Positions 1-12,408 of a DNA stretch of 25,171 bases are shown here, piece after piece; the first letter of the stretch is position 1; every line of letters begins with the position of its first letter. Both the position numbers and the translations under genes were made by a program. Source of the DNA: Ophiosphaerella korrae (taxonomy: Eukaryota > Ascomycota > Dothideomycetes > Pleosporales > Phaeosphaeriaceae); assembly GCA_028456385.1 (NCBI GenBank), contig JALNQF010000520.1:1-25171 (forward strand), in the 5' to 3' direction. The notes under the pieces were generated by a model that worked only from the letters and a program-made list of their open reading frames with translations, did no database searches and was not told the origin of the DNA.

Positions 1-419
1 ATATATCTTAGCTACTTGTTTAATTCTACTCTATAGTATATATTAGTATATAAGACTTTAGACTTTAATTTTATTAAGGCTATACGCTAAATAAATTAGG
101 TAGACAATTATTTTAAATACTATATATAAACCTTTTTAAAGATTTGTGCAAAATAACAAGTAAGAAAAGAGTAAGTTTTATAATATATAGTATCTACGCT
201 TATATTAGATAGTCTTCTACTAGGAATATACTATTAGTCTTCTTTACACTTTAATTGCTTAGTGCTAACTATATAGAGTAGATTTCGAACCGTAGGACGT
301 ATTTAGTTCTATATACTGTAAGCACTGTTATTAAGCATTCTCTAGCTATAGTTCTAAGTATAGGTTTTTACCTATAGACTACTATAGGCAATTAGAGACG
401 TTATTTTATTACACGTACC
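1..419. other. RIP-mutated stretch, no assignable gene
   Basis: I see no gene or element here that I can defend. The + frame used by the next relic (codons starting at positions divisible by 3) can be extended back to about 240 with a moderate stop density, so the relic at 420 may begin earlier. No start codon, promoter or repeat end stands out. Confidence 0.4.
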
Positions 420-1670
420 TCGAACTTAAGTTAGGTATACTTTTAGTAGCTTAACTATATTAGAAAACTCTCTAAAATACTTAAATTAACTAAGGAGTAA
501 TACAAAGCTCTTAAATATACTTCTACTACCTTTACTATAAGCCTAAGTATAGTTTACCCTATAGACATACCTTTTGCAATATTTGTACCTATATTTTTAG
601 AAACAAGAGAAATAAAATAGAATACTTATATTACATCTCTAAATACATACTCTATTAGAGGTATAGGGGCCTTTAGGTTAATATAAAGCTACTAATAGTA
701 GGAAGTCGCTTACTTGTTCTTAATAGGGGTAGAATTTGTAAAGTATTTACACTTTAAGCTTTACGTACTCTTAATAAGTCTAGAAACCTACTATACTCTA
801 TATACGATAACTTTAATCTAGCGCTTAGGATAAGTACAGGTAAGTCTTTTTGAAATTATTACTTAGTCTACCTAGTAACATAACCTAGGAGTAGGTAGCT
901 TAATTATACTTATGTTCCTATTATAACGCAGCCTAGACGAGTATATTGCTAAATTTAACAAGCTTATATTAGTAGTATTTCCCTACTATACCTATTTTAG
1001 AAGCCCTTTCTTTGCAAGACTATATAAGCTAGTATTATCTTTATTAACTAATAGTCTTTATAGAGCTAGTACGATAGAGGTATCTATAAAGGAAGTATAT
1101 ACGCCTAATATACTTATATTTAGTAGTATAGGTTCTAGTTCTAATCTCTATATATCTAGAATTAAGGTTACTATTACTATAATAGATATCTTAAGCTCTT
1201 GTTTATACATCCTCTCGAGCTATAACAGATCTAGGTCTAGACAAGGTAAACATTACTATAACGTACACCTTTTAAGTCTTACTACTTACAATTAAACAGG
1301 ATACAAACACTACTAACCTTTAAATATAGAAGATAAGATACTAATATATAATACGTAAGTTTAACTAAAGAACAAGTTACTATAATTACTAACATTACTA
1401 GGGCTTGCGCGATATCTACAGCGCTATCTTACTTTCTTACAAAGTTTATCTATAGCTATAGATTCTTATAAGATAGTAGAGCTAGGAAACACAATAACCT
1501 AATAGCTCCTACTAAGTAGGAATCGAGGGCTATCTAGAATACTTCTCTAGATCTTACTATATCGATAGGCACTAGCTATGCTTAAGACTCTAATTTACCT
1601 TATATTATCCCCTAAAGACTACGCTTTAGAGACTACTTTTTCGTCTACTTATGTTAATTATTTAATGCAA
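420..1670 (+). pseudogene. degenerate coding relic, unknown function
   Basis: One reading frame (codons starting at positions divisible by 3) stays protein-like for about 415 codons if TAA/TAG are read as former Gln/Trp. I do not recognise the family. A segment near 930-1080 reads LDEYIAKFNKL and then an aromatic- and Leu-rich stretch. It is followed around 1080-1300 by a Ser/Thr-rich, low-complexity part with a short Arg/Ser run. The DEYIAKF-like segment loosely recalls retrotransposon Gag capsid regions, but no zinc knuckle, protease or reverse transcriptase follows, so I do not call it Gag. The start codon is lost. The end is uncertain: the next relic lies in the +2 frame from about 1690 and could be the same gene after an indel or an intron. 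Confidence 0.33.
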
Positions 1671-1689
1671 TACTAAATTTATAGAGAAA

Positions 1690-3080
1690 TTAGAATAACT
1701 ACCTAAATAGAATAGACATAAATAAGCAGTACAAATACTTTTATATTAACATTGCTCTAAAAGATAAGCCTCTACTTAATAATACCTAGAAAATACCTAA
1801 ACTTAAAAGCTTTTCTACAAAGTTTCTTATAAACTACAACTTCTCTAGTATTACTTAAGCGCTCTTTACTACATCGTTTTTTTTTAAACTTTATTAGCAA
1901 CCTATAGCTAAGAAAAAGTCGTATTTATATTATAAGTTAATTTACTATTAAAGCCTAAATCTACATACACTCGTAAAGAGAATTCTAGAGAAGTACCTAA
2001 ATACCTCTTTTACCTCTAAGGACAATATAAGCCTAGGCTACTTAGAGAATTATAGTTTTTATACTATATATAGTTAGTACTATAAAGTAGTTACGTTTAG
2101 AGTATATAGCCTAGATTAGAGCATATTAATATTTATAAAATTTAATAGACAAAGCTAGTAGAGAATTAGTAGATTTCTATAATCTATATTGTAGTTAGCT
2201 AGAAGATAATTACTTAGTGTAGAATTTAGGAGGCTAGATTATAAAGTTATAAGCTATACCTATTTAAGTTAATATAAATGTATATCTAATAAAAAGCGCA
2301 AAGGAAAAGTAATATAAAATACTAGATCTACTAAACAGCGCTGTTTTAATACTATTAATTATAGGAAATAAGGGTGCATACTTAATTAAGCCTAGTAAGG
2401 AAATTATATAGTTAAATAGGCAATACTAAATATTTTAATATAAAAGGAGTTAAGGACGTATATATTATTACCTATAGTATTATAAGGCTTACAATCGTTT
2501 TAGTTATTACTATTTCCTTAGTAGGGTACTATAGCTAATAAGTACAAAAGAAACAAAAGCGTAACGCAAGTAAGAAATACAACTAAGACAAGAACTATTT
2601 ACAATAAAGATAAGAAATACAATAGTAGTAAGAAGTACAAATAGGAACGTTATAAGTAAGAGCGTCTAAAGTACTACAAATAATATAGTAACGCTATAGT
2701 AACGCTAGAACCTACACGCTACCTACGTAATATTGCATAAAGCCCTAATATAGTTTAAGGTAGCTTTATATAACTATTAGATAATACGTAATAGTAGGGT
2801 ACCTAGGTAGCTATCCTACTACCCTAATTAGTCTAACTATCCTAGCAGGTATTATCTTAGCAAGAGGTATTAGCGTTTTTCTTAGACTAGTATAGTTACG
2901 TTATTAGTATATATTGTTAGTAGATAAGCGACTATAGTACTTAGGTAGTCTATAATAGTAATTATCCCTTCTTAATTTTTATTATATATTTAATATTACA
3001 ATCTTACTTAATCTAGTTTAGCAACTACTATAACATTATTGTACTATAGCTTAGTGTTAGCTATTATTCTATATTACGAA
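1690..3080 (+). pseudogene. degenerate coding relic, Lys/Gln-rich centre
   Basis: The frame with codons starting at positions equal to 2 modulo 3 reads as a continuous protein-like sequence of about 460 codons. The first part (1690-2250) is mixed and aromatic. A basic stretch follows at about 2280-2350. The region 2590-2700 is strongly charged (K, Y, Q, E, R) and resembles a basic helix. Beyond 2740 there is a Gln-rich stretch in which many TAA/TAG probably were CAA/CAG. The family is not recognised. The alternative frame (1 modulo 3) between 1980 and 2560 has clearly more stops, so I prefer this one. The 3' end collides with the opposite-strand relic at 3080-3900; past about 3080 the minus-strand reading is the more convincing. 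It may be the continuation of the relic at 420-1670. Confidence 0.33.
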
Positions 3081-3900
3081 ATGTAGTTAGCTATATAAAT
3101 TAGCAAGAATAGAAAATTAAATTACGCAAGTATTATTTAGGCTCTATTAAATATATGCTAGTGTTTAAACTAGTTACTTATTCTATTAGCAGTAGTCTAG
3201 TCCCCCCCTACAACTTTATCCCCCTCTAACGTTCTATACATCCTAGAGTAGATATCTCTAACTTCCTTTAACTATAGGATAAGCTAGTTAATATACTTCT
3301 AAGTAATAGACATACTAGTTTGTATAGAGTCTATTCGTTTAAAAACAATCTTAGTTATTTCTTTAATATCTACCTAGAGCTTGTCTAACTACTTCTATAG
3401 ATTAGATAAATCCTAGGTAATATATAGTTACTAAGATTCTTAAAAGGTATCTTAGGTAAAGAGAGGAGAAGTATAGCCTAGACGAGCTGTAGATTACTTA
3501 GATATATCGCTCTATTTAAAAGGCTAATTGTTCTCTAGGATTTATAGTAAGGTAGAGTAGAAAGAGGTTTAAGGTGTACCCTTAGTAATAATCGAGTCTA
3601 ATAAATAGAAGGTAGGTAGTAAACATAACTAGGTATTGTAGTAATTTAAGTCTATAATAAGTTCTGTTCTATAACAATTAAAATATTCTAAGGTCTTATA
3701 ACCTAAGTATATAATATTAAATTTGCAATAATATTAAAGAAGAGTAGGTTTTTTAGGAATAGATACAGAGCTATACTAAAGTCTAAAGTTAGCTCTATTC
3801 TGCAAATTAAGGGCTACTTGTAGTCTAAACTAGCCTAAATAACGTATAAAAGTATTAGCTCAATAGAAATACTATAGCCTTATTCCCTTAGCGAGTATAT
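3080..3900 (-). pseudogene. degenerate coding relic, C-terminal coiled coil
   Basis: Read on the minus strand, one frame is coherent for about 270 codons from near 3900 down to near 3080. The N-terminal half is mixed, with Ser/Pro/Thr-rich segments. The C-terminal third (about 3420-3200) is a clear amphipathic helix with regularly spaced Leu/Ile and charged residues, for example the segment LDKL-VDIKEITKIVFKRIDSI around 3370. It is followed by a basic helix ending in a Gly/Asp-rich turn near 3200. Such a layout fits a structural or retrotransposon-Gag-like protein, but no diagnostic motif is present and the family is not recognised. Stops are almost all TAA/TAG, with one TGA near 3860. The start codon is not identifiable. 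Confidence 0.4.
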
Positions 3901-4429
3901 TATTTTTTATACCTTAGAATTACTAAGCATTAACAGATAATAGTATACGCTAGTAATAACGAGATCGAATACATTTTGTTTAATCGCTGTAAGGTAGGTT
4001 AATCTAATATATTATTAATATTTGCGACTACGACTCTAAATACCTTAGAAAAATAATATTTCTTTCTTAAATATCTAATTAGCACTCCTTGTTAGAGCTA
4101 AACTATTAATTAGTTCCTAGGTCGAGTAGTAGTTTAACAAGTGTAACTGTTAGCTTACCTTAATATAAATAGGTATTACTTACTAGGTATATATAAATAA
4201 ACAAGTGCTAAAGATTAGATAAAAACTAGATTTATTCTTTCTAACTTACTTAGTAATTATAAGCTAATATTATATATATAATACACTAGTACAAAGCTAG
4301 TCTTACTTAGTAGTAAAGAACCTCTCTATAATTAATTATGCGCTAACAACTTCCCCTAGCAGCCTTTTTCTCTTTAATACCTAGGCTATTGTAGCAAATT
4401 AGCATAGTAAATATTCTAATAATACTATA
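3901..4429. other. RIP-mutated intergenic stretch
   Basis: No frame on either strand reads convincingly. At 4142-4286 a segment begins TGTAAC, carries a TATA-like motif and ends AATACA, which is the look of a short LTR. No target-site duplication or partner copy is visible, so I do not annotate it as one. Nothing else stands out. Confidence 0.4.
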
Positions 4430-5540
4430 ATATAAGTTATAGCTAGTAGAAAATATATACTATACTAGGCTACACTTATAAATAGAAGGAGGAGATCGAG
4501 TAAGAATTATAGTAAGAGTAAGAATTAAGCAAATTAATTAATTAAAGGTCCTTAGAATTATATAGCTATTATACTTAGCTTTAAAAGAATTATGTAGTTA
4601 TAAAAGCCTCCTATAATTAATCTTTAAAAACTACCTAAGTATATATAAAAGAAGTAGTAAGCTAAGCTAAAGGTCTTATAAAGGACTTTTAAGCTAAACT
4701 AGTAGATAGTAGTATAGCTAAAAAGAATAGTAGCTAAAGTATAAGAGTAATAATCCTAGAATTAGCTAGAAATGCAGTTCTTACAAGAAGTAATCTTAAG
4801 GTTTCTCCTAAGTAGGAGAATAGTATAGATTCTAATATAAAGCTTAAGGAATATAATATAGAGTATTCTTAGTAGCTAGAGACTTTAAGGGGAAATAATA
4901 AGGATTTACTTAAACAAGTCTAACGTAAAGATAGTAAAATTACAAATCTTAAAAAAGTACTTAAGCTAGCTACACAAGATAGCTAACAAAAGATAACTTA
5001 GGTAGTAAAAAAGAAGAAAAGATAGATACTTTAGCTTTAGATAGTAGTATTTTATTTATTTTAATACGTATACTATAAGACTTTTTATACTTATAATATA
5101 ATATCCCTTAGTACGTAGTAAGAAGTACTCTGTAGCAAGAAAAATTATAGGTACTTACACTTTAAAGTAGTAAAAATCTACCTATATTAAGATATCTATA
5201 CTACGCTGTTTATTGTATATACTAGAGGTCTTCCTTTACCTATCTAGTACTATCTCTAGCAAAATTACTAATCTTGTTATTACCTTTATAGCCTTAGAAG
5301 TAAGGGCCTTACTTTTTAGTATAGCGCAGCTCTCCTACTATAACTTTAACCCTAGGTCTTTATTACTCCTAAAGTTATAATAATACTATATTAGTAAGCT
5401 ATACCTTAACTAGTATACTAATAGGTTATAATCAGCCCTATAGCAGATCGAATTAGATAATTTATACAACGTTGCTACGCTAATTAGTACCTACGTATCT
5501 AAGCGAGATAACCCTAGTTATTTTAACGCGCCTTCTACAT
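4430..5540 (+). pseudogene. degenerate coding relic, long N-terminal coiled coil
   Basis: The frame with codons starting at 1 modulo 3 runs for about 370 codons. From 4480 to 5030 it reads as a long, highly charged amphipathic helix rich in Gln, Glu, Lys, Ser and Leu, with many TAA/TAG that were probably CAA/CAG. It ends in a Lys cluster near 5015-5030. The rest (5040-5540) is less charged, aromatic and Leu/Tyr-rich, with a short proline-containing segment near 5235. This is a coiled-coil protein with a C-terminal globular part, of unknown family. It lies just downstream, in map order, of the transposase tail at 5740, which points towards it on the other strand. Start and stop are not defined. 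Confidence 0.45.
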
Positions 5541-5739
5541 AATTACAGTATAATATAAGCTAATAAGCTAAGAGTGTAGCTAGTAAGCTTATAGTAGTAT
5601 ATATACTTAGTTATAGTAGTTATATTCTTCTTACAATCTCTCTAACTTATAACTTATAGGCTTAAATACGCTAAAAGTATAATAAAGACCTTAGTTTAAT
5701 TTACTAATTTATTATAGTATCGCTCTCCTACTAGTATAT

Positions 5740-7560
5740 CTTTACCTCTAAGGCTCTATATTATACTTCGCCTACTTATACTTATATAGCTTTAGCTTTT
5801 AACCCTAGTGTATCTACTCTTTCTCTTTCTATAGTACTTTTCTGCTTCTAACTACGCTATATCTTACCTATAGTAAATTTCTCTACTTATAGTAAAGTAG
5901 CACTCTTAGCCTCTTTAGTAGCCTTTTTAGCAGCTCTCTTAGCCTTTATCTTAGCCTTCTTAGCTTCTTTTGCTGCACGCTCTACTTATACCTTCTTAAA
6001 GTTGTCCTATATTATTACTTTTACTATCTTAAGTATTATTAACTTAGTCGCCTACTAGGTTTTACCTTCGTTGTTTATCTTAGTTAGGAATTTATTTTAA
6101 TCCTAAAGGAGGGCGTTCTTAGTAAGAAAAGTAAGAGTAGTATTAGAAACCTTCTATTAGAGCCTTTCTTTACACTTTACGTTATTATTAGAGATAAGTT
6201 TAATTATATTAAGGATTAATACTAAAGACTCTAATAATACTAGCGTTATAGGTGTTAGTATTAATTTATATTGTAGAGACTCTACACTCTTATTAGCTCT
6301 TAGAATAGTTAGTTTAGTAAGTAGTTTTAGCGTATCTACAAGAACTCTATTAAGGTTAAATAGGAATAAACTACTTCTTCTCTATACTACAAGGATATTC
6401 CTCTTTATTAGTACTATATCCCTTATAGGTTTATATAGATAAGTAAAATACTACTTACTAATTATACCTACCCCCCCTTAGTCTATTTATTTAACTTAGT
6501 TATAGTAGGCTACCTTTAGTAAGCTAAATACTATAATATTATAGGGCTAGAGCTTATAAGATATATAAGAGGGTATATAGTATAAGATAATATTATTTTT
6601 AAAATAGAACTCTAGGATTTTACACGTCTTGTACGTACTAAAGCTATCTTATATTAAGAGTCGCAGTCTATTCTTAGCCTAATATTTAGTTTAGGGGTTA
6701 AATACTTGCTTTAGCTACTATAAGCTAATATAAGAGCTAGTAAATCTAGAGTTAGAGTACGCATATACCTAACTAGGGGTAGGATACGTAGTCTAGTTAG
6801 CTTAGTAGGTTAAGGTAGGCTAGATTATTATAGGGTTTAGACACCTACTATTAGCTAAGATATATTTAATAGTAGTTACTATCGTCTACTTAACATAGGC
6901 GCCTCTATAACGTTGTATGTTAGCCTTACTAATAAGGACCCTAATAGAATTTAGTATACTTAGTATTACTCTAGTCTTGTCTATATTATAGACGTTTTCT
7001 AAAAGGATACCTAGCTTGTATAGCTCTGCCCTAATTACCTTAAACTAGTAGATAACCTTATTATAGATATTATATTAGTTCTAGTCTTATAGCTTGTTCT
7101 TCTTTATAACAAGCTCTATTTGACGTTTCTTAAACTACTTAGCCTAGCTATAGTAAGGAGGCTTAAATAGCCTATCTACTTTAGGTTAATAATAGGTAAC
7201 ACTAAACGCTATCGTAGGTATATACTTTACTTGCATAGGTTATCTAAGAATACTACACTATATTAGGAAATTAGAAACAGCCTTCTCTTTATATAAGTAG
7301 AGGTATTACTAGTCTATAGCTTTTACTTCTCTTAAAGGTTAACTACTCGTATAAGTATAAAGAGTAGTAAGAGGGACGTTAAAATAGGCTACTTAAGTAG
7401 GGAACGTATTAGGTATACTATTAGGAAGGCGTTTAACTAATACTCTACTAGCTATATCTATATTAGCTTACGTTGTTAAATATACTATAATATTATAAGT
7501 AGAAGGTAGCTAGTAGTACTGTAAGGCTATTCTAGGTAGTAAACAATAAACTAGACACCT
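5740..7560 (-). pseudogene. pogo/Fot1-type (DDE) transposase, RIP-inactivated
   Basis: This is a relic of a Tc1-mariner superfamily transposase of the pogo/Fot1/Tan1 branch, which cuts and pastes DNA at TA sites. One minus-strand frame runs without a shift for about 600 codons, the family's usual length. In order: the N-terminal DNA-binding part (7500-7200, ending in the VPLTTLY region before a helix-turn-helix); a catalytic block with YNIDKT at 6990-6973, where family members have YNMDETG; then RYRGA and VK.TIVTTI; TTYPTPS; a second catalytic Asp at 6648-6646 (LLI-DSF); ILEFYF; IILYYIPSY-SYKL; the third Asp position, now Asn, at 6540; and a LFLFNLNRVL stretch at 6370-6340. The C-terminal tail (6120-5820) is the typical Lys/Ala-rich basic helix. 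All mutations seen fit RIP transitions. Terminal inverted repeats were not found. The family call is firm; the protein is dead. Confidence 0.88.
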
Positions 7561-7984
7561 ATCTATTTCTAGCTTAATAAACTATACAAACTAGATAAAC
7601 TAGACAAATACTCTTAGTACTGCGCTACTAATAACTAATAGCGCTAAAGTTTAATACTATAGATTCTTTACACTAATTTAGCTAAAGTATACTAAAAATA
7701 TAATTTAGTAGAAAGAGACCCTATTTGTACTTAGTAAAACTCCTAGAATCTACAACTATTAGTATAAGATACCTAAGACTCTTTAAAGTTAATTCTTTTA
7801 TAACTAAATAACCTTACTATAGTCCTAAAATCTAGAGTCTTGTTAATACTTATTATTAAATAGGGGTATAGCGTCTAAAGTAGATTTTAAGACGATAACA
7901 AGATTAATAATAGTACTACTAACGCTATAATATTTTCTTCTATACGTAGATATTAAGTAAAGAGATAGCTAAAGAACAATTATT
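7561..7984. other. RIP-mutated stretch between transposase and kinase-like relic
   Basis: This stretch should contain the 5' end of the pogo-type element, but I cannot identify its terminal inverted repeat or TA duplication. The minus-strand frame of the kinase-like relic fades out near 7985. Nothing else is supported. Confidence 0.35.
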
Positions 7985-9870
7985 ATTATTTATAGCTTAA
8001 TAGACCTTCGTAGAGAGATATAAGATAGCTTAGTAGTAGAAATATTCTTGTTACGAGGTACTTCTCGCTACGTACTAATAGATATTACTAGATTAATATA
8101 GCTATACTTCCTTCTATATTTTAACTACTATAAAAGTGTACGATAAGACTCTATAATATCGACTAACTAGCAAGATAGGTCTCTTAGCTCTTTAAGGCTA
8201 TTTATCTAGGCTTCTATATTATAGTTAGGTAGAAGTACTAGTTCTTTTGCATTTAAAACGAAGATAACTAAGGAATTTTCTAGCTTTATAAATTTTAAGA
8301 AATTATTCTAAATAAGCTTAGCGCTATAGCTATAGTTTAAGCAAAGTAATTACTATCTAAAGCTCTTTATAGGTTGTACTACTAGTAGTATCTATAAAGT
8401 TAAAAAAGTTATCTTTATCTAGATTATTTACTAGTCCCTTATAGTTAGGGTATTTATAAAGCATTGTCTTTAAGCACGTTTAAAAGGGAACTATACTATA
8501 ATTTACCTCTAGTCCTTAAAATATAGCTTAATTAAACTCTAACTTTATTACCTTTTATAGAAAGATAGAGTTCTACACTTACTAACTTTAATATAACTAC
8601 TATAATCTAATATAGTAATATCTAATAAATATACTTAAAGTATTAAAAACTCTATATTACTAAGTACGTAAAGGCTTTAAAGTACCTATACTAGTATATA
8701 CTTAGAATTACACTAGTATATAGTAAAGAACGCACTTCTTTACTAATAGTTTTAATTGCAGCTATATTTAAAGATAGAGAACAGGAAATAATAATATTAG
8801 ATAAAGAGAGCTCTAGCTACTCGAATACTATATAGAGAGAACCTTTATACCTAAACACCTTTATAATATTTAGAAGATTTGTATATACTTTTTCTATACT
8901 AACTATAGTCCTATTAATACTACGTCGTATCTTTATAATTTACTAGGAAATATTATTATCTTTTAAGTTTTTCTCTTGCGCAATACAAAACAGCCTATCG
9001 CCTTCTAGATCTAAGATATATATATATTAGTAGAATAGCGCTAGGTCTTTATTAATTAGAGTAAGGACCTTATACATGTTTTATAAGGACGTTATAAGTT
9101 TTAGTAACGTAAGATTAATTAGCTAATTAATACTATTAAATTTGCGCTTTAGGACTTTAACTAGCTTAGGATAGTAATTACTACAAACTATATTATCTTA
9201 ACCCTATCTAGTTTTTAGAAAGAGCGTAAGCCTTTAGCAATCTATATTTTCTAGAGTATAACTAAAGCTAGGTAAACTACTTATTTATACTATAGCTCTT
9301 ACCTTACTTTCTTACCTAATGTAGTCTATATATATACGTTTCTAAGACTATTACTCTATTATTCTTTCTTCTAATATAGACTCTACTAAAAAAGTTTTAC
9401 TCTATTAAAGAGCTCTTAAAGTAAATAAGATTAATTATATTATAAGGTGTTATAGTAGCTGCACTACTACTATAGACATAGAACTAGGGTATATACTAAA
9501 GTCTAAGTAACCTAAAAATCTTAGCTAATATATCGAATTTATTAATTACAAAAATAGGTAACTACGATTAGAAGCTATATTTTATTGCAAATGTTTTTAG
9601 CACGTAGAGAAGTTTAAAGATAATATATCTAGATTGTTATAGGATTTGCTTTATCTATACATAATTAGACTACTAGATAATACTACTTTTAATAATATTA
9701 GAGTTATCTCTAAATTAATTTTAGACGTAGTAGATGTATTTAGTAATAAATAGAGTAAAGCTCTTAATATATTTGTTCTACCTTATAAGAGATCTAATAA
9801 AAAAATACTCTCTAGTATATCTATCTAGGGCTTAATTTAATCCTATAATTCTACGATACTTAATAGAAAG
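7985..9870 (-). pseudogene. protein-kinase-like relic
   Basis: A single minus-strand frame (codons starting at 2 modulo 3) runs from about 9870 to about 7985. The part from 9010 to 8450 resembles the N-lobe and early C-lobe of fungal protein-kinase-like proteins. It has a RLFCIAQEK strand, INRTIVSIEKVY, then NIIKVFRYKGSLYIVFE followed by a Leu/Ser-rich helix (about 8890-8800), where kinases have the hinge after a 'baseline of neighbours' strand. It ends with VELYLSIKGNKVRV (8575-8535), like the '(N)VLLS..G.VKI' segment. No HRD or DFG motif can be read, so it was either a pseudokinase-type member or has decayed there. About 280 codons upstream (9870-9020) form an unassigned N-terminal region. 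The same frame continues upstream into the ferric-reductase-like relic without a shift. The kinase call is by motif shape only. Confidence 0.5.
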
Positions 9871-9879
9871 TAACCTTCT

Positions 9880-11100
9880 CTTTCTTATAGGATAGCTTAG
9901 TTCCTAAGGTTAGAAATTAGCTTCTAGATATTATATATTAGCCCTCTTTATATTCTATACAATAGCTTTACGTACTTTATATCTTATATTTTAGTTAGTA
10001 GATACTATAGTTAATTTAGTTATATAAATTTAGTCCTATAGATATATAGTATACTATATATACTAATCTTTCTTTTACGTATTCTAAGTACATCGTTAAT
10101 AATTTGTAGTATATCTAGCTCCCCTCTAATCTCTATAATTCTAGTGCCTTTTTAATATTATAGAACTAGGCTTCCCTCCTAGTTATACACTTTATATCTA
10201 CTATATATATATACGTCTATAATCTAACTAAAGTTAGCTAATAAGATATACTAGTAGAGCTTAATACTTGCACTTTCTCTATAAGGAGCAAGTTATAGAC
10301 CTAAGTAATCTAAAGTACTACTAGGTCCTATTCTTCTTAATACTTTACTAAACTCTCCTAAATAGCTCTAAATATATAGATGTAACTCCTATATAAGCTT
10401 ATCTTCTTCTAGAAGTATATCTATTACTTCTCTAATAATATCCTACTACTCTTTATTCTATACGTACTATATAAGAAGTAAGTCTTTTATCTTAGTAACT
10501 AAGTACTTATAGTCTTACACTACTTCTTAGATATATAGAAGATAATTAGTAATCCTAATCCTACTTACTAGTAATACTATAGTACTAAACTCTTATAAGT
10601 TAAATCTACGTCTATAGGGGCCCTCTATAAACGCGTTTATAGATCTATTCTCTCTAAACGCTACTTTATGTAGGCGTCTTATAAAGCTAGCTATAAGTTA
10701 TATCTAAACCTTTATATTATATCTCTCTCTAATATTCCCTACTAATATATTATAGGCTGCTAGACCTGCTACTATAAAAGGATAACGCTAAAATATCGAT
10801 AGAAATCTAGGCCTAGGTATAGTAAGGTATATATACTAACTAGGCTTAATTCTCTAGAGTTAAGGAATAGTTATATCTAACTTTAAGGAGTTCTAGACAT
10901 TGTATATTGTAACACTCGTTCTTAGCCTACTAAAAGAAAAATTATAATAGAAGACTAGAATATTTCTATATATAAGAGTAATAGCCTATACGCAGAACCC
11001 TAGTATTACCTAGACCCTAGCTATTCTATTAGTAGTATATATATATAGCTAGAGCAATATATATATTAAAGTAGAGCTACTAAAGTAAATTATATAAAAG
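9880..11100 (-). pseudogene. ferric reductase (FRE)-like FAD/NADPH oxidoreductase relic
   Basis: Relic of the cytosolic half of a fungal ferric/cupric reductase, a plasma-membrane flavocytochrome that moves electrons from NADPH through FAD and haem to extracellular metal. In the minus frame with codons at 2 modulo 3, the FAD-binding domain shows a LVSIYLTIPRPRF strand (10840-10800), then a SIF-RYPFIVA segment like the family's 'SF.Q.HPF.VAS'. Next come a Gly/Arg strand, INAFIEGPYRRRF (10645-10605), then VLLVSRIRI at 10580-10550 where the family has a Gly-rich 'SGIGI' nucleotide loop. Both Gly-to-Arg changes there fit TGG to TAG. The C-terminus (9990-9905) reads like the usual 'D.VRKAVV.N...I.YFEE.F' ending. 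Upstream of 11000 a hydrophobic stretch in another frame may be the last transmembrane helices. The family call is good; the ends are uncertain. Confidence 0.72.
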
Positions 11101-12293
11101 ATCTCGTATAAATATAATTAAAAGGTAGATATTAAAGTAATATATATTAGCCTAAAGCACGAAAACGCCTACATTCTATTAGGCATAGTATATAGTAGAG
11201 TATATCCGAACTTACTAATATACTAGTAATAGATACTATATTAACACTCTATTTTTAATTAGTTAATTCTAGCCTTACGTAAAGTAAACCCTTTAGTAAA
11301 GCCGTTAAACTAATTATATAATAAATTTTACGATAACTTTATAGAGATATTCGAAGATAATTAGTAGCTAGGCTTGTACTAGAAAGTAGTAAAACTATAT
11401 TAGTTACTAGTAAAGAAGTGTAATAGATACTAAAGTCTTGTTTAGAGTATACGCCTATACTACTACAAATAGCGTTAGAAGTAATATAAATAATTGCGAA
11501 AAGTACATCTAATATTAATAGTTAGCGTTTAACTAGTTTAAGTATAGTAGTAGATAAATAAACTATATATTCTAGGAATATATAATTAATAAAAGGAGTA
11601 AGCTATAAGAGTATAGAGGATATAATTAAGTAAAGGAGAAAAATATAAGCTAGTCTAATTATCCTAACAGTATACTAGCTTGTTGTAATAGGTAAGAATT
11701 CTATTATCTTTACTATAGCCTAGAATTATAGATCTGCTTATATAAGCTAGTACTATAAGATTAAATTAGTACTAGTGTATAGTAATACTATATAAAGAGA
11801 CGTCTACTTTACTTCTATTTTTTAAACAATATAGCCTTAAAAAGATTAGAATAAGAATTATTCTATAAAAAGAAGCTAAATTATTTTTACTAAAGTAATA
11901 AAATAAGTTACTATTATAATATTAAAGTATAGGTATATATTTATAAAGTAAATAGATAATATTATATATATAATTTAAACTCTAAAGAGGCATGCTAGCT
12001 ACTATTAATAGATATACTAGTAGGTTCTAAGCGTTATTATAATAAACTAAACTTATAAAAAAGGTATCTACATATCTAGTACTAATAGTAAAGGTGCTAG
12101 AAGACTTTCTACCTAAAAAGAAATAGACTATAAAGTTAATAGTAGCTTGTATCTAATTACTACCTCTATATTTACTAAAACCTTTAGTCTTTAATCTTGC
12201 GTCTATAAAAAAGCCTTCTAGCCTAGCTCTAGGAAGGAAGGAAGAATAGAATATAGCGTTATCTAACGTTAAAATATAAGGGTATAAATTGTA

Positions 12294-12408
12294 GTAAGTT
12301 AACTAAATAGTATAGTATATATAAATATAATATATAGAATAAACTACTATATATTAATAAGAATATTTCCCTAATTATATATATACTATAAATTAAAATA
12401 GTAGGTAG
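12294..12408 (+). other. probable intron in the 11250-14160 relic
   Basis: A GTAAGT donor at 12294 is followed by a stop-dense stretch in the upstream frame and ends at an AG (12407-12408), after which the downstream frame is free of stops for many codons. The 115-nt length moves frame 1 to frame 2 exactly. The acceptor choice is not certain because several AG lie nearby. Confidence 0.42.

Noticed and set aside
927..1080. Retrotransposon Gag domain
   Set aside because: Only a loose DEYIAKF-like resemblance; no zinc knuckle, protease, reverse transcriptase or LTRs follow.
1975..2560. Alternative + reading frame (1 modulo 3) as the real coding frame
   Set aside because: It contains clearly more stops than the frame at 2 modulo 3, which is continuous with the downstream Lys/Gln-rich part.
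4142..4286. Short solo LTR (TGTAAC ... AATACA with a TATA-like box)
   Set aside because: No target-site duplication, no second copy in the window and no nearby reverse transcriptase; TG...CA ends are too weak alone.
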